DNA of 64,000 bases, from the NCBI GenBank assembly GCA_026168805.1, contig JAPFDS010000067.1:1-64000 (forward strand). Reading direction: 5' to 3'. This stretch comes from Caryophanales bacterium (GTDB lineage Bacteria > Bacillota > Bacilli > Bacillales > Amphibacillaceae). A model generated the notes under the pieces. It saw only the letters and a program-made list of their open reading frames with translations, was not told the DNA's origin and ran no database searches. The number at the start of each line of letters is the position of its first letter. Positions within the stretch are counted from its first letter, which is position 1. A program made the translations under genes and the position numbers. Of the stretch, positions 1 through 8,253 are shown in pieces.

Positions 1-250
1 AAAGTTTGAAGCATAGCGAAACACCGTTCGCTATTCTATTGGCATCAGCTATTGCTGACTAATTTCAAAAATTAACGAGTAAACATGTTATATGTTTCTC
101 TTACCATAATGATTGTTCTGTTCAGTTTTCAAGGAACAAATAAAGAACCTCAACGAGCTTTTCAGCTTGTGTATATGATTCTTTTAAATTGTAATCGCGA
201 CATTTTCAACAGACCTTTTGAACTGCCTCTGTTTTTTCGCGACAAGAACT
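1..250 (-). other. rRNA operon leader (16S gene lies beyond position 1)
   Basis: Read on the minus strand this stretch follows a strong promoter and carries, around 122-145, the sequence GTTCCTTGAAAACTGAACAG, a motif common in Bacillus rRNA leaders and spacers near antitermination (boxA-like) elements. No protein reading frame is present. In B. subtilis the same neighbour gene, pdaB, also borders an rRNA operon. The 16S gene itself is not in the window, so this is inferred from the leader, the promoter and synteny. Confidence 0.65.
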
Positions 251-279
251 AATTTACCATGTATAAAAAATAATGTCAA
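251..279 (-). promoter_or_regulatory. Predicted rRNA operon promoter
   Basis: On the minus strand TTGACA (279-274) is followed after 17 bases by TAAATT (256-251). The -35 is perfect, the spacing optimal, and the flanks are very A/T rich, as at rRNA promoters. It points left into the presumed rRNA leader. From 280 to 427 there is only A/T-rich DNA. Confidence 0.6.
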
Positions 280-427
280 CACTTTTTTTCATACATTTTA
301 AAATTTGTCGTTTGTTGTCTTTTTTAATGAAATAGGACAACAGAAATAAATATACCATACTTTTAAAACTAGCTCAAGTCTTTTTGTTATTTAATTTTAT
401 TTTCTTGAAAGAAAAGCATACATTTAA

Positions 428-658
428 TTATTCATCATATGTTTTCTTTAATAAATACTTTAAACACTCTTGCTCACTAGCCACTCGTTGAAAGAGTTGG
501 AATAGTACATGGTAGCGATCAACCATCGCTTGTTTGACTGTATGATCAATTCGTGGATCTTCTAAATCCATTAATAGTTCTTCAAGTTCTCGTTTAATAA
601 CGTATTCGATTTCTCTTTGTTCTCGATCATTTATAAGTAAGCCCATCATAATTTTCAC
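428..658 (-). CDS. Small conserved hypothetical protein (76 aa)
   Basis: An ATG start is preceded on the minus strand by a GGTGA-type ribosome site. The product is soluble, highly charged and predicted helical: Glu/Lys-rich at residues 10-35, followed by a segment with VDRYHVLFQLF and ending in LKYLLKKTYDE. It has no signal peptide, membrane segment or known catalytic motif. It stands between the rRNA promoter and pdaB. Similar small proteins occur next to rRNA operons in other bacilli, as far as I recall; no function is known to me. Confidence 0.7.
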   Translation of the reverse strand: MKIMMGLLINDREQREIEYVIKRELEELLMDLEDPRIDHTVKQAMVDRYHVLFQLFQRVASEQECLKYLLKKTYDE

Positions 659-966
659 CTCACCTATTGATATCTACATTTTCATATTGACTACAAATCA
701 TCTTATCTTATGTCGCGAATATTGCAACTTAAAGCGTTATTTGTCGAAAAATTGATATATGTATATTCTAATAAACATCATTTTGCGTAATTAAACAAGA
801 GATTTTTTTATTTTTTCATCTTTTTAAGAAAAATGATTCCTTTGCATTAGATATTACTATGCACATCTTTCGTTATATCCCATTTTGCCTTACGCATATT
901 CACGTGGACAAGCGCATACTTTCTTAGTAAGGGTCACAAGACAGATGAGGGGAGAGTGTTAATAAA

Positions 967-1719
967 TTGTTCTATGTATTTGACATGAGAAAATGGCGTC
1001 AATGGAGTATCATTGCCGGGTTCGCCTTATTTACAGCAGTTTTTATTTGGGCAGAAGCAAGTGGAACGATTTCTGTTTTTTCTAGTAGTGAACCAACAGC
1101 TGTGACAAAGGGAAATGCGGAAGAACCGAACATAGCTCTTACGTTTAATATAAGCTGGGGTGAAGAACGCGTACATGATATTTTGGAAAAATTAGAGGAA
1201 AACGATGTACAGGCTACCTTCTTTTTAAGTGGCGAATGGGCTGAGCGACATACAGAGATTGTAGAAGAAATCACCGAAAAGAATCATGAAGTTGGAATGC
1301 TCGGCTATCGGTATAAAAGTTATTTAGATCAAGATATAGAGCAAGTCCGCAAAGATATTGTTCACGCAAAAGAGGTGTTTGCAAAACTCGGGTATGAAGA
1401 TGTACATTATATGCGAACCCCGAGCGGGCATTTTAATAAAGAGGTGATTGAACTTGTGAGAGAATTAGGGCTTGAGGTCATTCATTGGAATATTGATACA
1501 AATGATTGGACAAACCCTGGTACTGAGGAGATTGTAAATACTGTGATGAAAGACACTGATAATGGAGACATTGTGCTTTTTCATGCATCTGACGCTGTGA
1601 AACAAACAGAAAAAGCGCTAGACACTATATTGCCTGCTCTAGCAGAAAAAGGTTTTTCTTTTGTGCCTATCTCAGAGCTCCTTTCAGAGGCTGATTCTGA
1701 AATTACGCTCGTAGAATAA
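967..1719 (+). CDS. pdaB: PdaB-like sporulation polysaccharide deacetylase family protein
   Basis: This protein of 250 aa has an N-terminal membrane anchor (residues ~10-30) and a NodB-type polysaccharide deacetylase fold. PdaB is needed to keep spores intact late in sporulation. The TTG start is chosen because GAGGGGAG lies about 10 bases upstream. Family landmarks are TFNISWG (59-65), ATFFLS, AERH, GYRYKSY, DWTNPG and LFHASD. Two usual metal/catalytic positions look altered: Asn replaces the Asp of TFDISWG, and MLGYRY replaces the usual SHGYRY. It may therefore be structural rather than catalytic. The position next to kbaA and the rRNA operon matches B. subtilis. Confidence 0.88.
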   Translation: MFYVFDMRKWRQWSIIAGFALFTAVFIWAEASGTISVFSSSEPTAVTKGNAEEPNIALTFNISWGEERVHDILEKLEENDVQATFFLSGEWAERHTEIVEEITEKNHEVGMLGYRYKSYLDQDIEQVRKDIVHAKEVFAKLGYEDVHYMRTPSGHFNKEVIELVRELGLEVIHWNIDTNDWTNPGTEEIVNTVMKDTDNGDIVLFHASDAVKQTEKALDTILPALAEKGFSFVPISELLSEADSEITLVE

Positions 1720-1721
1720 AG

Positions 1722-1755
1722 AATTCCCCTTCTATTAAAAGAGGGGGAATTTTGT
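1722..1755 (+). terminator. Rho-independent terminator of pdaB
   Basis: The hairpin AATTCCCCT / AGGGGGAATT is followed by TTTTGTTTG, just after the pdaB stop. It lies between two convergent genes and may serve both. Confidence 0.75.
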
Positions 1756-1762
1756 TTGTTCA

Positions 1763-2467
1763 TTATTTTTTTGCTTGTTTATTTTTTTCATCGACTTTCC
1801 TATTTCGTTCCTCTTGCGCTTTGCGCTTTGCTTCCTGGCGTTTCTTGCGTAGTCGTTTTAGTCGTTCTTCTTCTTCTGGATCTAGTTTTGTTAACCGATG
1901 TAAGACTAAAATTTGATAGGCGTTACATACTAGAAGTGTGACGATCATTAACCACGCGTAATCTGTTCCTTCTGTTTGCAGGCCTGGTATCCATTCAACG
2001 ATTGTCATAACGACCATTAAAAACAGTGTTGGAATAAACGCCGTAACGTTCGTTTCATTCATCTTAATTCGAGCGATAATTAAACCTATCGCTAAAATTC
2101 CAGCTGCAACTAACAGCAATGCATATAAAGGAATTGTATTTCCTTCCGCTTTATATGGAAGATATACAATATTAAATAATGCGAGCAAAATCAACAGGAC
2201 TTGTGCAAATGGCCATAATGCTTTAAACAATCCTAGGCCGAAACGGTTAATGAATAAATATGCGAAAAAACCAGTTTGGCTAATAACTGCAAACACGAAT
2301 CCTAAACCTGCGTAAAAGACTAACAGACCAAATACATCCATCCAATCAGAACGGGAAATCGCATCACCATATAAACTGCTCGTTACAAAGAAGCTTGTCA
2401 GTAATGCAGCAAGTCCCCCTAAAAACAACGTCGTAAAAAACATCCGAACTAACTTTTGAGTATTCAA
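1763..2467 (-). CDS. kbaA: KbaA, KinB-signalling pathway activation protein
   Basis: This integral membrane protein of 234 aa has about six hydrophobic segments and a strongly basic/acidic C-terminal tail (residues ~200-234, RLRKKRQEAKRKAQEE). In B. subtilis KbaA is required for activation of the sporulation kinase KinB and so feeds the Spo0 phosphorelay. The identification rests on the membrane topology, the length, the FxxxYLFINRFGL-like central segment and the conserved position between pdaB and gerD. It is transcribed convergently with pdaB. Confidence 0.85.
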   Translation of the reverse strand: MNTQKLVRMFFTTLFLGGLAALLTSFFVTSSLYGDAISRSDWMDVFGLLVFYAGLGFVFAVISQTGFFAYLFINRFGLGLFKALWPFAQVLLILLALFNIVYLPYKAEGNTIPLYALLLVAAGILAIGLIIARIKMNETNVTAFIPTLFLMVVMTIVEWIPGLQTEGTDYAWLMIVTLLVCNAYQILVLHRLTKLDPEEEERLKRLRKKRQEAKRKAQEERNRKVDEKNKQAKK

Positions 2468-2687
2468 GCGTGTGTTCCCCCTGCATCTATATATTCAAAT
2501 ATGTATGTGAAATCCATAAACGAAGCACATATTTTCTATTCAGTTTAGTGAATTTCATAATATATATTTTACACTATGTCACTCAGTTGCTATTTTAGCA
2601 CGAACAAACTCTTTTTTCCTTTCAAATGTGAATAGTTTTTGGTTTTTTTCTCATATTAAACGTAAAAGACGAAAGAAGGCTGATGAA

Positions 2688-3287
2688 ATGAAACGATTAG
2701 GATTATTAATAACCCTTTGTTTCACGCTACTTATAAGCACAGGATGCCTCAAAAATGACTCAAATTCAGATGAACATAGTTATGACACAACTAAAAAAAT
2801 GGTACTCGATATCATTCAAACGGATGACGGAAAAAAGGCTTTAGTCGAAGTCCTTTCTGAAGAAGAGTTAAAAAGTGCCCTTATTTTAGATAATGATGTT
2901 GTTAAAGAAACAATTACAGGAGTGTTAAATTCTGAGGAAGGGGCGGAAACATGGAGTAAATACTTCAGTGATTCAACATTCGCTCAGGAATTTGCTGCTT
3001 CTATGGAAGACAACCACAAAAGCTTGATCAATAATTTAATGACCGATGCTGATTTTCAAAAACACATTTTAGATGTACTACAAAACCCAGAGATATCTAT
3101 GCAAATGGTATCTGCTTTAAAAAGCCAGCAGTTTAGAGAACATTTAGAGCAATCCATTGAAGAAGCATTAGAATCTCCTGCTTTTCAAGAAAAAATTACA
3201 GAAACATTATTAAAAGCAGCTGAAAAACAAGGTAGCGAAGAAGACTCTGGAGGAGAAAAAGAACCCTATGCAGAAGAGAAAGAATGA
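2688..3287 (+). CDS. gerD: GerD, spore germination lipoprotein
   Basis: The protein has 199 aa from the ATG at 2688. That start follows AGAAGG and gives a proper lipoprotein signal ending in LISTGC; an in-frame upstream start at 2628 would add a basic leader that spoils it. GerD is a lipoprotein of the spore inner membrane that clusters germinant receptors. The body is helical with the repeated phrase 'ADFQKHILDVLQNPE / SQQFREHLEQSIEEALESPAFQEKI', typical of GerD, and the tail is acidic and probably disordered. Its place between kbaA and salA matches B. subtilis. Confidence 0.9.
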   Translation: MKRLGLLITLCFTLLISTGCLKNDSNSDEHSYDTTKKMVLDIIQTDDGKKALVEVLSEEELKSALILDNDVVKETITGVLNSEEGAETWSKYFSDSTFAQEFAASMEDNHKSLINNLMTDADFQKHILDVLQNPEISMQMVSALKSQQFREHLEQSIEEALESPAFQEKITETLLKAAEKQGSEEDSGGEKEPYAEEKE

Positions 3288-3301
3288 TGCTCATGGGATA
3301 T

Positions 3302-3336
3302 AAAAAAGCTTGTAAAGGGGGTGCCCCTCTACAAGC
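3302..3336 (-). terminator. Terminator of salA
   Basis: The inverted repeat GCTTGTAAAGGGG / CCCCTCTACAAGC (3308-3336) is followed by six T on the minus strand. It separates the convergent gerD and salA. Confidence 0.75.
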
Positions 3337-3344
3337 CTCCACAA

Positions 3345-4403
3345 TCATTCGTCTTCTACTTGTGCAATAATTTTCGCGCCAATCTTGTGGTACTCTTTTC
3401 CAATCGGATGATCTTCTTGGTATACAGATGGTGCAAAAACATCTTCTTCCTCGTAGGGCTGTTGGAGTTGGAGTTGTCCAAGTACTTTTGTATCGAGTAC
3501 TTCTGCCAACTTTTTACCTCCACCTTGTCCAAAGACGTATTCTTTTTCACCGGTTACTTTACTTTCAAAGTAAGCCATATTTTCAATAACACCTAGTATT
3601 TCATGTTCTGTCTTCATCGCCATTTGTCCCGCACGTGCTGCAACAAATGCCGCTGTCGGATGCGGTGTTGTTACGATAATTTCCTTACTAGACGGAAGAA
3701 GTTCGTGTACGTCCATCGCAATGTCGCCCGTTCCAGGTGGTAGGTCGAGTAAAATATAGTCTAAATCATCGCCCCACTCTACTTCTTTAAAGAAGCTATT
3801 AATCATTTTTCCAAGCATAGGTCCTCGCCAAACAATTGGTGAGTTATCTTCTACAAAGAAGCCCATGGAAATCACTTTTACCCCAAAACGTTCAACAGGA
3901 ATAATTTTCTCTCCTCGTACAACCGGACGCTCCTCTACACCCATCATATCTGGAATACTGAAGCCATAAATGTCCGCATCAACAATACCGACTTTCTTAC
4001 CTAGACGCGTTAGTGCCATAGCAACGTTCACCGTTACCGTTGATTTTCCAACGCCTCCCTTACCACTTGCAATCGTAATGTAATGAGGCTGTTTTTTACT
4101 GCCTAAAATGGATGTATCTTGCTGTTCCGTCGGTTGAAACTCGCGAATGACATCTTCTGGTAAAGAATCGAAACGAAGTCCTACAGTTGTAGCACCGTTC
4201 TTTTTCAAAATGCCAACAATTTCTTGCTGCAATTGCATTTGTTCAGCTGAGTTTGGCTTCGCAATAAGAATTTTTACACTAATATGCTTTTTCTCTTCAC
4301 GAATCGTAACGGATTCAATTCCGTTTGTTTCTTCTAATGTTCTATGTAAAAAAGGATCTCGAATTGATTTCAGTAAATCAATGACTTGTTCTTCTGTCAA
4401 CAA
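3345..4403 (-). CDS. salA: SalA/Mrp family P-loop ATPase (ApbC/NBP35 type)
   Basis: This cytosolic protein of 352 aa has an N-terminal MIP18/DUF59 domain (residues ~3-80) and a ParA-like Mrp ATPase domain with GKGGVGKST (114-122), DADIYG and DLPPGTGD. Mrp/ApbC proteins carry Fe-S clusters to target proteins. In B. subtilis the homologue SalA (YbaL) also affects exoprotease expression by repressing scoC. The C-terminal CxxC found in many Mrp proteins is not visible here. It lies between gerD and cwlD as in B. subtilis. Confidence 0.9.
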   Translation of the reverse strand: MLTEEQVIDLLKSIRDPFLHRTLEETNGIESVTIREEKKHISVKILIAKPNSAEQMQLQQEIVGILKKNGATTVGLRFDSLPEDVIREFQPTEQQDTSILGSKKQPHYITIASGKGGVGKSTVTVNVAMALTRLGKKVGIVDADIYGFSIPDMMGVEERPVVRGEKIIPVERFGVKVISMGFFVEDNSPIVWRGPMLGKMINSFFKEVEWGDDLDYILLDLPPGTGDIAMDVHELLPSSKEIIVTTPHPTAAFVAARAGQMAMKTEHEILGVIENMAYFESKVTGEKEYVFGQGGGKKLAEVLDTKVLGQLQLQQPYEEEDVFAPSVYQEDHPIGKEYHKIGAKIIAQVEDE

Positions 4404-4508
4404 AGTACATCACCATTCCTTCTTAATATAGTTAATTTCTCGTATACAACTAGTATAACATAAACTCATATTTTTCTAATCCATAACGATTTGGTGTTTT
4501 ATTCAAAG

Positions 4509-4540
4509 AAGAACCTGAAGAATGCTCATTCTTCAGGTCC
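4509..4540 (-). terminator. Terminator overlapping the 3' end of cwlD
   Basis: The perfect 12-bp arms ACCTGAAGAATG (4513-4524) and CATTCTTCAGGT (4527-4538) include the cwlD stop codon. A T-rich tract (TTCTTCTTTG) follows on the minus strand. Confidence 0.65.
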
Positions 4541-5239
4541 TTCTGTTTGGTAACGTAAAATTCCATTATATATACTCGCAGCCATTTGACGTTGGTATGT
4601 TTCATCTTTTAATAATTCAAGTTCTGTTGCATTGGATAAAAACCCTACTTCGACAATAGCACTTGGAACTTCTGCGTGCTTTAGTAGATAAATTCCTTGA
4701 ATAGGTAATGCTTCTCTCGTTGTGTTTTCTAAATTACGGATAATTTCAGCTTGTATCATTTCCGCCAAGTGTTTACTTTCGTCATATTTCGGATAATAAA
4801 AGGTTTGTGCCCCACTCCATTTTGGAGAAGGGATCGCATTTAAATGAATCGTTAGAAATAAATCAGGGTCCTTTTCTTCCACGAAAGATAGGCGATTGCG
4901 AATATCTTCTGATTTACGGTTGGACAAACCCTTCGTATGCTCAGCCGCTAAATCAGTGTCTTCTTCCCGCGTTAAATAAACGGTGGCACCACCTTGCTGG
5001 AGATATTCTCGAACATATAATGAAACGTCTAATGATATGTCCTTTTCTTGAGTACCATCCGCCCCGACGGCTCCACCATCTGGACCGCCATGGCCAGGAT
5101 CGATGACAATCGTCATTCCTGATAAAGGTACACTCAACGTTTCTATGGCCATTTCAGTTTTCTCCACTGGGAATACTAACAAATAAATAAGCAACGCCAA
5201 CCCTACTATCCATAAACCAATGCGCTTATACCGTTTCAT
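4526..5239 (-). CDS. cwlD: CwlD, germination-specific N-acetylmuramoyl-L-alanine amidase
   Basis: This protein of 237 aa has an N-terminal signal/anchor (residues ~8-24) and an Amidase_3 zinc domain. It removes peptide side chains from spore peptidoglycan so that muramic-delta-lactam can be formed (together with PdaA) in the cortex. The conserved motifs are IDPGHGGPDGGAVG (zinc His), the Glu in QEKDISL, TIHLNA and VEVGFLSN. It is last in this orientation of the conserved salA-cwlD pair. The ybaK/ybaJ genes that follow cwlD in B. subtilis are not here; a nitroreductase gene takes that place. Confidence 0.93.
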   Translation of the reverse strand: MKRYKRIGLWIVGLALLIYLLVFPVEKTEMAIETLSVPLSGMTIVIDPGHGGPDGGAVGADGTQEKDISLDVSLYVREYLQQGGATVYLTREEDTDLAAEHTKGLSNRKSEDIRNRLSFVEEKDPDLFLTIHLNAIPSPKWSGAQTFYYPKYDESKHLAEMIQAEIIRNLENTTREALPIQGIYLLKHAEVPSAIVEVGFLSNATELELLKDETYQRQMAASIYNGILRYQTEGPEE

Positions 5240-5325
5240 TCTACACGCCCCTCATCCCACATTCTCTTACATTATATGGGACAAGCAGCGATTTTATACC
5301 TGAATGAACTTAATTACCATAATCA

Positions 5326-5388
5326 GCACTTTCACTTCATCATGTAGTTAAGAAAGGTTCAACGAAACTACATGTGAAGTGGAAGTGC
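5326..5388. repeat. Imperfect long inverted repeat between cwlD and nfrA
   Basis: The left arm (5326-5349, GCACTTTCACTTCA...GTAGTT) and the right arm (5366-5388, AACTACATGTGAAG...AAGTGC) pair over about 23 bases with one mismatch and one extra base around a 16-base loop. The flanks carry the direct repeat ACCTGAATGAA (5299 and 5414 regions). No T-run follows, so it is not a simple terminator. It may be a miniature-element remnant. Confidence 0.5.
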
Positions 5389-5425
5389 ACAAGATATGTA
5401 TTATGAATTCATTACCTGAATGAAT

Positions 5426-6154
5426 TTATTTAAAGTCAAAACCTCTCTTTTGCAAAAAATCCTTCATATAAGGTCTTCGAGGCTCACCTAAAAACGCAGC
5501 CATTGACTGAGACCATGTTTGGCTCTTTTGATTCTCTCCACGTGTTTGATAATAATCCTTCATCGCTTCATCATATGCCGGAATAAGTTCATCGTACTTT
5601 TTCGTATGATACGTATTTTCATGCATCACCGCTTCGATTGGAAAACGTGGCTTCACTTCCCGCTCCTCATCTGGAACACCAATGGTTAAACCATACATCG
5701 GAGCAACACCTTCTGGTAATTCGAGAAGTTCACTAATTTCTTCTGGTGCATTTCGAACCCCACCAATATAACAAATTCCAAACCCCAGTGACTCAGCAGC
5801 TACTGCGATGTTTTGGGCAAATAACGCAACATCCGTCGTAGCAACAAGTAAATTTTCAGCAAGATCAAAGGAAACATCCTTACCAGCTTGTCTCGCAGCT
5901 TCCTTTATCCGGTAAAAATCCATACATAAAATGAGTACAGCTCCTGCAGTGTTAAATTGTGTTGGATTTTTCGATAACTCGGCAAGTTGTTTTTTCTTCT
6001 CTTCATCTGTTACGTGGATGACGGAATATGCTTGTACTCCATTGGCAGTAGATGCATGTTGTCCCGCACGAATAATTGTATGTAATACGTCCGGTTGTAC
6101 AGGTTCATTTTTATATCTACGAATCGAACTATGTGTCATTAATGATTCAATCAT
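5426..6154 (-). CDS. nfrA: NfrA-type NADPH-dependent FMN nitroreductase
   Basis: This soluble flavoprotein of 242 aa belongs to the NfsA/NfrA branch of the nitroreductase family. It reduces nitro compounds, flavins or hydrogen peroxide with NAD(P)H. Family signs are the N-terminal HSSIRRYKNEPV (phosphate/FMN contacts), STANGVQAYS, the central GICYIGGVRN, and the C-terminal PRRPYMKDFLQKRGF, all near the usual positions. It has its own ATG with AGGAGG upstream and no obvious operon partner. Confidence 0.87.
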   Translation of the reverse strand: MIESLMTHSSIRRYKNEPVQPDVLHTIIRAGQHASTANGVQAYSVIHVTDEEKKKQLAELSKNPTQFNTAGAVLILCMDFYRIKEAARQAGKDVSFDLAENLLVATTDVALFAQNIAVAAESLGFGICYIGGVRNAPEEISELLELPEGVAPMYGLTIGVPDEEREVKPRFPIEAVMHENTYHTKKYDELIPAYDEAMKDYYQTRGENQKSQTWSQSMAAFLGEPRRPYMKDFLQKRGFDFK

Positions 6155-6363
6155 TTTCTTTCCTCCTCATGTTGCGTAAACTTTCATTATAAGTTTATCA
6201 AAAATAGAACAGATACAAAACTTTTAGAACTCACCGCCAAATCTTCTTGCATGAATCTATTTTAGTTGAATAATGTATAGGTAGTAGTAAAAAGATAAAT
6301 ATTGCAGAACATTTTAATTATGATAACCAATCAGGTACGATTGTATTAGAAAGGGAGATAAAC

Positions 6364-7203
6364 ATGAAAAAATGGTTCATAGCACTTATTACTATTTTAT
6401 TATTACTTCTTGTAGCGTGCGCAGACCCAGAGTCTTCTGACAAGGTTGAAAGTGAATTATCGGCGGACGAAGTGTATGAAAAGTCCATGGAACAATTAGA
6501 CACATTAGAAAGCGCTGCATTTAATATGAAACTAGATCAAACAATGGATATCGGTGGTGATGAAAAAGTAACGACAATAGCCGATGTTACTGGCGAAATA
6601 ATTGAAGATCCTTTCATCATGCACCAAGACGGTAGTATAACCATGGAATCTGAAGCTGTCGGAAAGATGGAAATCAACATTGAAATGTACGCACAAGATA
6701 ATGTCGTTTATGTATATGAGGACATGTTCAACAACTGGATGAAAGGCACAATGGACGACCTTGGTGATATAGGACTAGAAATTGGAGATAAACAGTCTCC
6801 TTTTTCACACATTGAAGAACTCGATCAATATATCGATGATTTTACCTTCGAACAAACAAATGACACTTTTGACTTCACACTCGAAACCGATCATGAAAAG
6901 TTTAAAGAATTGATTGCCGAAGAGTTACAAAACATACAAATGAAAGTTGATGGAAGTGAGGACGTCTCTGATATAATCGATATTGACACATTGCATGTTG
7001 CATTTACCATTGATAAAGAAACGTTTAACATGCTTTCATTTACGATTAACTTTGACATAAGCATTACAGAAAATAACGAAACAGCTACTGTTGAATCTGT
7101 CATCGAAGCAGAGTTCTCAGACTTCAATACAATCGACGAAATAACAATTCCAGAAGAAGTGATCGATGAAGCTGTTGCACCAAATGACGCATTTGGATTT
7201 TAA
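6364..7203 (+). CDS. DUF6612-like lipoprotein
   Basis: This protein of 279 aa has a type II signal peptide ending LLVAC (Cys20) and is exported and lipid-anchored. The body is acidic and rich in beta-strands, with SADEVYEKSMEQLDTLESAAFNM at the N-terminus and a later NWMKG segment. This resembles the DUF6612/LppX-like group of Bacillus lipoproteins, whose function is not known. GGGAGATAAAC gives a good ribosome site. It is a single gene bounded by a strong terminator. Confidence 0.75.
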   Translation: MKKWFIALITILLLLLVACADPESSDKVESELSADEVYEKSMEQLDTLESAAFNMKLDQTMDIGGDEKVTTIADVTGEIIEDPFIMHQDGSITMESEAVGKMEINIEMYAQDNVVYVYEDMFNNWMKGTMDDLGDIGLEIGDKQSPFSHIEELDQYIDDFTFEQTNDTFDFTLETDHEKFKELIAEELQNIQMKVDGSEDVSDIIDIDTLHVAFTIDKETFNMLSFTINFDISITENNETATVESVIEAEFSDFNTIDEITIPEEVIDEAVAPNDAFGF

Positions 7204-7210
7204 CTAATAT

Positions 7211-7242
7211 AAAAGACCGGACAAGCTTATGTCCGGTCTTTT
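7211..7242 (+). terminator. Terminator after the DUF6612-like lipoprotein
   Basis: The perfect 14-bp arms AAAAGACCGGACAA and its complement ending in GGTCTTTT enclose a 4-base loop, 8 bases after the stop codon. The hairpin has A and T tracts on both sides, so it may be bidirectional. Confidence 0.8.
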
Positions 7243-7280
7243 GTGTTGAGAGTTATAGGTTTGTAGGATGAAGTATGATA

Positions 7281-8057
7281 TTACTCTTCATCTTCAGGTT
7301 CAGGAGTTTCTTCTGGATCATCGCCCTTCTCACTATTGTCGCCATTAGCGTCATCGCTCTCTTCGTCACCATCGGACCCCTCGTCATCTGTGTCATCGTT
7401 GTCTGAGTCGCCGGTGCTCTCTTCATTTGATCCATCATTGCCTGAGTCTCCGCCTGTGGTGCCTCCATTTGAACTACCACCGCCTGAGGTTCCACCACCC
7501 GAGACATCGCTGCCTGTGGTCTCTTCATTTGAACTACCACTGCCTGAGGTTCCGCCTGAACCGTTGCCTCCAGAGGCCCCGCTATCTGAATCGCCATTGT
7601 TTGAAGTGCCATCGTATGATCGGCCACCTCCTGAGCTCCCACCATTAGAGCTTCCATTACCTTGATGACTTTGTCCCCAAGTAGACTGTCCATTACCATT
7701 GGTATTAATATCTTCCTCTGATTCTGTCACTTCTTCAACTTCCCAAACATCTTCCTCTTCGTCTTCTTCTTCCTCAATTTCATCCAATTCTAATCTTTCA
7801 ATATCTTCTAGTCCAAAAGTTTTGTCTTTGAAGTCCATGCGTAGATTTTGTATGTCGGAGCGAATGTCTATCCTATGTATTTCATGATCAGGGTCACTTT
7901 CGCTTTCATCTTCTTTTTTATGTAATGCAATACCTTTTACTTCTTTTTCACCTACTATGTCTGGATGCTTTTTATTCCCACCGAGCATGACAATAGCAAT
8001 GATTCCTATCGTCAAACCAACACAGAGAAAAACGGTGAGGAACTCCTTTTTTCGCAC
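7281..8057 (-). CDS. Acidic Gly/Ser/Asp-rich membrane-anchored or secreted protein
   Basis: A GTG start follows AGGGAGGAG. The product of 258 aa has one N-terminal hydrophobic segment (residues ~6-26), a charged middle with a run EEEEDEEEDVWEVEE, and a C-terminal half (residues ~120-258) built almost only of Gly, Ser, Thr, Asn, Asp and Glu in degenerate GGxSNGG / GTSGGGSS repeats, ending in PEPEDEE. It resembles no enzyme. A low-complexity exported linker or surface protein is the most that can be said. Long open frames on the other strand are a by-product of this composition. Confidence 0.6.
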   Translation of the reverse strand: MRKKEFLTVFLCVGLTIGIIAIVMLGGNKKHPDIVGEKEVKGIALHKKEDESESDPDHEIHRIDIRSDIQNLRMDFKDKTFGLEDIERLELDEIEEEEDEEEDVWEVEEVTESEEDINTNGNGQSTWGQSHQGNGSSNGGSSGGGRSYDGTSNNGDSDSGASGGNGSGGTSGSGSSNEETTGSDVSGGGTSGGGSSNGGTTGGDSGNDGSNEESTGDSDNDDTDDEGSDGDEESDDANGDNSEKGDDPEETPEPEDEE

Positions 8058-8193
8058 ATAGCTCTCCTCCCTACAACTTTAATATAAGCGTTTTCCTCTA
8101 TTGTACATTAAACCCTTATTAGTTCAATAGTCTGATGCACTTTATTCCTCCGTAAAGGGCTCTATTTAATTTCTATCATTCTAATAAAAAGCC

Positions 8194-8233
8194 AAAAAAC
8201 AAGCGAGAGAACGATGCATTCTCTCGCTTGTTT
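8194..8233 (-). terminator. Terminator of the opp operon
   Basis: The perfect 15-bp inverted repeat AAACAAGCGAGAGAA / TTCTCTCGCTTGTTT is followed on the minus strand by further T bases. It lies 20 bases after the oppA stop. Confidence 0.85.
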
Positions 8234-8253
8234 GATTTGCAAACAACATGCTA

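Noticed and set aside
840-966. Sigma-G promoter for pdaB
   Set aside because: CATACTT-like and GCATAT-like boxes are present, but the spacing is about 15 bases, too short to claim.
2628-2687. Earlier in-frame start for gerD
   Set aside because: It adds a basic leader before the lipoprotein signal and has a weaker ribosome site than the ATG at 2688.
7253-7699. Long open frame overlapping the Gly/Ser-rich gene (and others on the opposite strand at 7336-7665)
   Set aside because: These frames arise from the repetitive composition; the frame with signal anchor, GTG start and AGGGAGGAG ribosome site is the gene.
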